From Oscillospiraceae bacterium (lineage in GTDB: Bacteria > Bacillota > Clostridia > Oscillospirales > Ruminococcaceae), in the NCBI GenBank assembly GCA_017848155.1, contig JAGAKC010000496.1, positions 1-9,298 of the forward strand: a stretch of 9,298 nucleotides of DNA, read 5' to 3'. Under the pieces are notes generated by a model. That model saw only the letters and a program-made list of their open reading frames with translations. It ran no database searches and was not told the origin of the DNA. A program made the translations under genes and the position numbers. Below, piece by piece: positions 5,058 through 9,298 of the stretch. Numbering within the stretch: position 1 is the stretch's first letter; each line of letters starts with the position of its first letter.

Positions 5058-6617
5058 ATGCCGGAAGATCTTGGTTTTATCGTACCCATAGTGATCGTTG
5101 CAGCGATCATAATTTTCATGTTTGCGGCAGGCTACCGCAAGGCTCCGCCCGATAAGGCGTACATCATAAGCGGTCTGCGCAGAAAGGCAAAGGTCGTTAT
5201 CGGTAAGGCAACCGTAAAGCTGCCGTTCTTTGAAAGATGCGATATCCTGGAGCTTGCCCTTATGTCTGTAGACGTAAAGACAGCTCAGGCTGTTCCTACA
5301 GCGGACTACATCAACATCTCCGTTGATGCGGTCGTAAACGTAAAGATATCCTCCGAGCCTGATATCATACTGCGTGCACAGCAGAACTTCCTTAACAAGA
5401 ATGTTGAGTACATAACAAAGGTATCCCGTGAGGTGCTTGAGGGTAACATGCGTGAGATCGTTGGTCAGATGCGCCTTGAGGAGATGGTGTCAAACCGTCA
5501 GGCATTTGCTGACAAGGTGAAGCAGAATGCTGATCCTGACCTCAGTGCAATGGGACTTGAGATAGTATCCTTCAACGTGCAGAATTTCGTTGATGACAAC
5601 GGTATCATCACCGATATGGGTATCGACAACACGATGCAGATCAAGAAAAAAGCTGCCATCTCAAAGGCTGAGGCAGAGCGTGATATCAAGATCGCACAGG
5701 CAGAGGCTAACCGCAAGGCTAACGATGCACGTGTAGACTCCGAAACAGCTATCGCAGAGCGTGAGAATGAGCTTGCTATCAAGCAGGCAGAGCTTAAGCG
5801 TGCGGCTGACATCAAGCAGGCTGAAGCCGACGCTGCCTATACCATCCAGCAGGAGGAGCAGCGTAAGACGATCGAGATCACAACAGCAAACGCAAATCTC
5901 GCAAGACAGGAGCGTGAGGTAGAGATCAAGGCGAAGGAAGCCGAGATCAAGGAGCGTGCTCTTGAAGCGGAGATCAAAAAGACTGCGGAAGCTAATAAGT
6001 ATGCCGCACAGCAGAAGGCCGATGCGGAGCTGTATACCATACAGCGTAATGCAGAAGCTAAAAAGTATGAGGATATCCAGAATGCGGAAGCAGAGCTGGA
6101 GATCAAGAAGAACGAGGCTGCCGCTATACTTGTGACCGCAGAGAATGAAGCTGCTGCGGAAAAGGCAAGAGCGGAGGCTGCAAGGTTCTCAGCGGAGCAG
6201 GAGGCTGCAGGTATCCGTGCAAAGGGTCTTGCAGAGGCTGAGGCTGTCCGTGCAAAGGCGCTTGCCGAGGCCGAGGGTCTTGACAAGAAGGCAGAGGCTA
6301 TGAAGAAGATGGAAGAGGCAGCTGTACTTCAGATGTACTTTGAGCAGATGCCCGCAGTTGCACAGGCTATTGCAAAGCCGCTGGAGAATGTGGATAAGAT
6401 CACAATGTACGGCGATGGCAATACATCAAAGATGGTCAAGGATATCACCGAAGCAACAACACAGGCATCCGCCGGTCTGCTGGACGGCCTTGGTATCGAC
6501 CTCAAGACTATGGTCAGCTCGTTCGTTACGGGCAAGGCTATGGCGGCCGGTATCAATTCCGAAACCACCGCTGAAGCTCCTGTGGCAAATCATGATGACA
6601 CACTGCCTGTTGGCTGA
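5058..6617 (+). CDS. Flotillin-family membrane scaffold protein
   Basis: This 519-residue protein matches bacterial flotillins (FloT/YuaG-like), which organise functional membrane microdomains and help assemble signalling and secretion complexes. A single N-terminal hydrophobic segment lies at residues 7-24. The SPFH/PHB domain covers about 25-190, including PPDKAYIISG near 30-39. A long Ala/Glu/Lys-rich coiled coil with many EAE/AEA repeats covers about 195-420. The flotillin C-terminal region (QMYFEQMPAVAQAIAKPLE, then KITMYGDG) lies at 425-454, followed by a Gly/Ala/Thr-rich tail. Start ATG 5058 is preceded by GGAAGG at good spacing. Flotillins are often next to an NfeD-family gene; none is present here, and the operon partner is an HPt protein instead. 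The assignment is secure; the cargo is unknown. Confidence 0.93.
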   Translation: MPEDLGFIVPIVIVAAIIIFMFAAGYRKAPPDKAYIISGLRRKAKVVIGKATVKLPFFERCDILELALMSVDVKTAQAVPTADYINISVDAVVNVKISSEPDIILRAQQNFLNKNVEYITKVSREVLEGNMREIVGQMRLEEMVSNRQAFADKVKQNADPDLSAMGLEIVSFNVQNFVDDNGIITDMGIDNTMQIKKKAAISKAEAERDIKIAQAEANRKANDARVDSETAIAERENELAIKQAELKRAADIKQAEADAAYTIQQEEQRKTIEITTANANLARQEREVEIKAKEAEIKERALEAEIKKTAEANKYAAQQKADAELYTIQRNAEAKKYEDIQNAEAELEIKKNEAAAILVTAENEAAAEKARAEAARFSAEQEAAGIRAKGLAEAEAVRAKALAEAEGLDKKAEAMKKMEEAAVLQMYFEQMPAVAQAIAKPLENVDKITMYGDGNTSKMVKDITEATTQASAGLLDGLGIDLKTMVSSFVTGKAMAAGINSETTAEAPVANHDDTLPVG

Positions 6618-6634
6618 TAAGTGAATAAAAGATT

Positions 6635-6662
6635 CAGGGACGGATCAAATGATCCGTCCCTG
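6635..6662. repeat. Left 28-bp perfect palindrome of the element
   Basis: CAGGGACGGATCA (6635-6647), AA, then its exact reverse complement (6650-6662). It is identical to the copy at 6925-6952. Read on the minus strand it is followed by AATCTTTTATT, which may give weak termination of transcription leaving the element leftward. Confidence 0.9.
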
Positions 6663-6877
6663 GTGAGACCGTCGAAAAAGTCCCTTTGGGACCAGTTTCC
6701 CTCGTCGAAGCTATGTTGGCGGCGTCCATGCCGCCTTTTGGCTTCGACTTTGCGACATCAATGTCGCAACCGAAACATCCGCACTGCCCGCGTAAGGAAT
6801 AAGGCGCAGCCGTTTCCAGTACAGTTGTGCGGATAGAGGTTATTTTTCCGACGCACATGTCGTCGGAAAAATTTATT

Positions 6878-6898
6878 AAAAAAGCCTGCTTCGCAGGC
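6878..6898 (-). terminator. Terminator of the uvrC-rsmD-coaD operon, inside the element
   Basis: On the minus strand GCCTGC-GAA-GCAGGC (6898-6884) is followed by six T residues (6883-6878). This is a compact Rho-independent terminator, 60 bases beyond the stop of the last operon gene. It lacks a T run in the + direction. Confidence 0.75.
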
Positions 6899-6924
6899 AA
6901 AAACATAGTTTTTCGACAAGCTGT

Positions 6925-6957
6925 CAGGGACGGATCAAATGATCCGTCCCTGTTTTT
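6925..6957 (+). terminator. Right 28-bp palindrome with T run, likely flotillin terminator
   Basis: The second copy of the 28-bp palindrome (6925-6952: 13-bp stem, AA centre) is followed on the + strand by TTTTTATT. It should terminate + strand transcription coming from the flotillin operon. The identical left copy lacks a + strand T run (it continues GTGAGACC), so flotillin messages may run through the whole element. Confidence 0.75.
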
Positions 6958-6958
6958 A

Positions 6959-7474
6959 TTATTTTTTTGGGGGTGCAGGCTGCTGTTTTGGCGCTGCCTG
7001 CTGCTGGGGTGCGGACTGGATGTTCGTACCGGAATTAAGTGTTTTTCTCATGAGCCTCAGATTGTTGAGGTCCTTTGCCAGAAGCTCTTCCACCCTTGCG
7101 AGCATATTGTCTGTAAATTCGTTGGTAGATGTGCGTATGAGGTTGGAGCGTGCCTGAGCATTGCTTATCTCCTCGGTCGCACGCTTGCGTGCTTCCTTCA
7201 TGATGGAGCTTTCGTCAAGAAGCTCCTTCCTGCGCTGCTCTGCCTTGCGGATTATCTCCTCAGCTTCACGCTTTGCGTCTGAGATTATGCGGTTCTTGTC
7301 CGCAACGACATTCTGCGCCTGCTGTATCTCCTTGGGAAGAACAAGGCGCATTTCGGTAGCTATCTCATCTATCTGGGATACATCTACCATACTTTTTTTG
7401 GAGAGCGGCACGGGCGACGCTTTCCTGACAACTTCATCGAGCATAGAGATAAGGTCTAAGAGGCTGTAATCCAT
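6959..7474 (-). CDS. Coiled-coil protein downstream of coaD, unknown function
   Basis: I cannot name a family with confidence for this 171-residue protein. The N-terminus (LLDLISMLDEVVRKA, residues 5-19) is helical and is followed by a short basic/proline stretch. Residues about 45-145 form a charged helical coiled coil (for example AKREAEEIIRKAEQRRKELL at 67-86), similar in texture to ATP-synthase b-subunit or DivIVA-type helices. The tail (154-171) is a Pro/Gln/Ala/Lys-rich disordered segment. There is no signal peptide or membrane span. AAAGGA nine bases before the ATG is the ribosome binding site. It lies 21 bases after coaD and is the last gene of the operon. A role at the membrane or divisome is possible but is only a guess from shape. 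Confidence 0.8.
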   Translation of the reverse strand: MDYSLLDLISMLDEVVRKASPVPLSKKSMVDVSQIDEIATEMRLVLPKEIQQAQNVVADKNRIISDAKREAEEIIRKAEQRRKELLDESSIMKEARKRATEEISNAQARSNLIRTSTNEFTDNMLARVEELLAKDLNNLRLMRKTLNSGTNIQSAPQQQAAPKQQPAPPKK

Positions 7475-7495
7475 GATATTATGTCCTTTCTGTCG

Positions 7496-8020
7496 TTATT
7501 GATCGTTCTTCTGTGCCGCTTTTCTTGCAGCGTTGAATTCCGAATTCAGCTTTTGCTTTATTTCTTCGTGAATACATTCGGGCAGGTATTTGCTAACATC
7601 TCCTCCGAACATTGCCACCTGCTTCACCATGCTTGATGAAATGAATGTGGTGTTCTGACTTGCGGGGATGAATACTGTTTCGGCTTTCGGGTTAAGGTCT
7701 TTGTTTGTGTGAGCCTGCTGGAACTCTGATTCGAAATCGGTGGTCGCACGCAGTCCCTTTACTATGACATCAACATCCTCTCGTGTGTTGAAATAGTCTG
7801 CAAGAAGTCCGTTGTAGCTCGCTATCTCAACATTCGGGAGATGCGCAGTTGCACGGCGTAGCAGCTCGCAGCGCTCGGGGATGGTAAATGCAAAGGATTT
7901 GAACGGATTTATCAGCACGACAACTATCAGCTTGTCGAACATTTTTGACGCACGTGTGATTATGTCGAGATGTCCGTTTGTGACCGGGTCGAAGCTGCCC
8001 GGATAGATCGCAGTTTTCAT
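7496..8020 (-). CDS. coaD: Phosphopantetheine adenylyltransferase
   Basis: CoaD joins ATP and 4'-phosphopantetheine to make dephospho-CoA, the fourth step of coenzyme A synthesis, in the cytoplasm. The 174-residue protein begins with the nucleotidyltransferase signature YPGSFDPVTNGHLDII (residues 6-21), whose TNGH is the T/HxGH motif. INPFKSFAF (37-45) with the following ER, the central IVKGLRATTDFESEFQ (86-101), and the C-terminal ISSSMVKQVAMFGGD (127-141) are all typical. The usual length is about 160; the extra residues are a charged C-terminal tail. AAAGGA lies 11 bases before the ATG, somewhat far. It follows rsmD after 16 bases, a gene order conserved in many Firmicutes. Confidence 0.97.
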   Translation of the reverse strand: MKTAIYPGSFDPVTNGHLDIITRASKMFDKLIVVVLINPFKSFAFTIPERCELLRRATAHLPNVEIASYNGLLADYFNTREDVDVIVKGLRATTDFESEFQQAHTNKDLNPKAETVFIPASQNTTFISSSMVKQVAMFGGDVSKYLPECIHEEIKQKLNSEFNAARKAAQKNDQ

Positions 8021-8036
8021 GGGGCACTTATTCCTT

Positions 8037-8606
8037 TCATTCGGCAGACGCTTCTTCCTCGTCTGTCTGTTTTGTACGATAAATAGTAACAGATGTACGT
8101 GAGTGGCGCAGCACCTTTGCTATCTCAAACCTGCCGAGGTCATGGGGCAGCTTGCACTCCTTCTCGTGCTCACAGATAATGATGCCGTTTTCGGACATCT
8201 TATCCACGAGGTGGGGAAGCGCTTTCTGCAATATTTTAAGATCATAGGGCGGATCCAGTATCGCAATATCAAATGTGGCACGTGTGCTTTTCAGAAAAGC
8301 GGAGAACGGCATGTTGATCACATGCGATCTGTCCTCAAAGCCTGTTGAACGCAGGTTTTCCCTGACAGCCTTTATCGAAACTGTCGCAGAGTCCACAAAA
8401 TAGGCTTCCTTTGCGCCACGGCTGAGTGCTTCTATACCAAGCTGGCCGCTTCCTGCGAACATGTCCAGCACTGTGCGTCCCTCTATCTCAAACTGAATGG
8501 CAGAGAAAATGGCTTCCTTTACGCCGTCTGTGGTGGGGCGAACGACCTCTGTGCCCTCAACGGTGATCAGCTTTCTTCCTCTTGCCGAGCCTGTAATTAC
8601 TCGCAT
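8037..8606 (-). CDS. rsmD: 16S rRNA (guanine-966-N2)-methyltransferase
   Basis: RsmD methylates N2 of G966 in 16S rRNA using S-adenosylmethionine. The 189-residue protein shows the family N-terminus ITGSARGRKL (4-13) and RPTTDGVKEAIFS (23-35), the SAM-binding motif DMFAGSGQLGIEALSRGA (48-65), an acidic end of strand 2 (YFVDS, 69-73), and the catalytic DPPY (118-121). A short acidic C-terminal tail (DEEEASAE) ends it. The ribosome binding site AGGAAAGG lies inside the last codons of uvrC, and only three bases separate the uvrC stop from its ATG, so translation is probably coupled. Confidence 0.96.
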   Translation of the reverse strand: MRVITGSARGRKLITVEGTEVVRPTTDGVKEAIFSAIQFEIEGRTVLDMFAGSGQLGIEALSRGAKEAYFVDSATVSIKAVRENLRSTGFEDRSHVINMPFSAFLKSTRATFDIAILDPPYDLKILQKALPHLVDKMSENGIIICEHEKECKLPHDLGRFEIAKVLRHSRTSVTIYRTKQTDEEEASAE

Positions 8607-8609
8607 ATA

Positions 8610-9298
8610 TTAAAACCTTTCCTGTATAAATTCGTACAATTCTTTTGCTTTTTCAGGACTTATCCTTGCGGCAGCTCTGAGCTGCTCTGCGGTAGCTTCC
8701 TTTATGCCCTGCTTTGTTCTGAATTCCTTCAGCAGTGCCTGTACCTTAGCCTCGCCTATGCCCTTTACCTCGGTAAGCTCCAGTGTGTAGGTCTTTTGCT
8801 TGTGCTTTACACGCTGGAATGCTATAGAGTAACGGTGCACCTCGTCCTGTATATTGGTCAGCAGCTTGAAAAGTGCCCTGTTGGCGCTGATGGATATCTC
8901 ACCGCCCTCTTTGGCTATGGCACGTGTGCGATGCTTGCTGTCCTTTACAAGTCCGTACAGCGGAATAGTGAGCTTAAGCTCGTCCAGGACCTGTGCAACA
9001 GCCGCCACATGCCCCTTTCCGCCGTCAAGCAGGATAAGATCGGGCAGCGGAGAAAAGCTCTCATCTCCGTCAAGATAGCGTGTCAGACGTCTGCGCAGCA
9101 CCTCCTGCATGCAGGCGTAATCGTCGATACCCACGACTTCCTTGATGTTGAAACGGCGGTAGCCTGCTTTAAACGGTCTGCCGTTGCGGTATACTATCAT
9201 TCCGCCGACACGGCCTGTTTCGCCGAAGTTCGAGATATCGTAGCTCTCTATACAAAGCGGTATCTTCTCAAGTCCTAAAAGCTCCTTCAGATCCTCCA
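8610..9298 (-). CDS. uvrC: Excinuclease ABC subunit C, C-terminal part (5' truncated)
   Basis: UvrC is the nuclease subunit of nucleotide excision repair, which cuts DNA on both sides of a lesion after UvrA and UvrB load. Only the last 228 residues are in the window; the gene runs off the right edge, and the first two bases at 9298-9297 belong to a partial codon. Visible are the RNase H-like 5'-incision domain, with likely catalytic Asp in IESYDISN (visible residue 20), Asp in LILLDGGKGH (91) and His in DEVHRYSIAFQR (154), and the C-terminal helix-hairpin-helix DNA-binding region (ELTEVKGIGEAKVQALL, about 173-189). An internal ATG at 9200 is not the start, because the frame continues with conserved UvrC sequence upstream. 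It is the first visible gene of the housekeeping operon. Confidence 0.96.
   Translation of the reverse strand, partial: EDLKELLGLEKIPLCIESYDISNFGETGRVGGMIVYRNGRPFKAGYRRFNIKEVVGIDDYACMQEVLRRRLTRYLDGDESFSPLPDLILLDGGKGHVAAVAQVLDELKLTIPLYGLVKDSKHRTRAIAKEGGEISISANRALFKLLTNIQDEVHRYSIAFQRVKHKQKTYTLELTEVKGIGEAKVQALLKEFRTKQGIKEATAEQLRAAARISPEKAKELYEFIQERF

Larger units (their letters stand above)
6635..6952. mobile_element. Hairpin-rich MITE-like intergenic element
   Basis: This non-coding 318-bp stretch fills the gap between two convergent operons. It is bounded by identical 28-bp palindromes. Inside, GTCGAAAAA (6671-6679) pairs with TTTTTCGAC (6909-6917). Within that closing stem lie: GTCCC/GGGAC (6680-6692); a two-part hairpin GTCGAAGC/GCTTCGAC (6704-6711, 6741-6748) enclosing GGCGGC/GCCGCC (6718-6735); TTGCGACAT/ATGTCGCAA (6750-6769); ATCCGCAC/GTGCGGAT (6777-6784, 6827-6834); an 11-bp stem TTTTTCCGACG (6843-6853 with 6861-6871); and GCCTGC/GCAGGC (6884-6898). 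All stems are perfect. Weak outer symmetry continues as AATAAAA on the left and TTTTTATT on the right. This resembles a miniature mobile element or structured RNA repeat. The open frames across it look incidental. Mobility is inferred. Confidence 0.65.

Noticed and set aside
5837..6286. 149-residue Ala/Ser-rich minus-strand frame
   Set aside because: A mirror of the Ala/Glu/Lys-rich flotillin coiled coil; repetitive codons create long open antisense frames.
6634..6906. 90-residue minus-strand open frame across the hairpin element
   Set aside because: It runs through every palindrome of the element, shows no domain or good ribosome binding site, and its content is explained by inverted repeats. 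Probably a spurious frame in repeat DNA.
6635..6952. CRISPR array, because of repeated identical units
   Set aside because: There are only two copies of the 28-bp unit, 290 bp apart, with no regular spacers and no cas genes.
6827..7282. 151-residue plus-strand open frame
   Set aside because: It starts inside the element and then runs antisense to the coiled-coil gene; Cys/Leu-rich translation is typical of a shadow frame.

Overview
The window looks like chromosomal DNA of a Gram-positive gut or rumen clostridium, most probably a Ruminococcus-like member of the Oscillospiraceae. Support comes from the secreted GH26 mannanase lipoprotein, the gene order uvrC-rsmD-coaD, clear TTGAAA/TATAAT-type promoters and strong GGAGG-type ribosome binding sites. 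The genus is inferred from gene style, not from a search.

Left part (78-2763): an EamA/DMT-family membrane transporter on the + strand ends in a hairpin terminator. It converges on a two-gene minus-strand operon. The first gene of that operon encodes an unusual 292-residue protein with a helical N-terminal module, about 150 residues full of Gly-Ser-Phe (GSF) triplets, and a short non-repetitive tail. Seven bases downstream is a glycosyltransferase-like protein with a DTD metal-binding motif. This pair is the best candidate in the window for an undescribed protein system. The operon has its own sigma-A promoter with an extended -10.

Middle (2764-4519): a divergent intergenic region of about 340 bp holds two back-to-back sigma-A promoters and several inverted repeats. 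It is followed by a GH26 endo-beta-mannanase lipoprotein with a strong terminator. Next (4550-6617) is an HPt-domain phosphotransfer protein in a tight operon with a flotillin. The promoter is clear, and the 5' leader can fold so that the HPt ribosome binding site is either paired or free. This suggests a membrane-microdomain signalling unit.

Intergenic element (6635-6952): about 318 bp of non-coding DNA lies between the convergent flotillin operon and the housekeeping operon. It is bounded by two identical 28-bp perfect palindromes and packed with at least seven further hairpins. It looks like a MITE-like or structured-RNA repeat, and it supplies terminators in both directions.

Right part (6959-9298, minus strand): a compact housekeeping operon reads uvrC (5' end beyond the window), rsmD, coaD, and then a 171-residue coiled-coil protein of unknown function. 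Gaps between genes are 3 to 21 bases.
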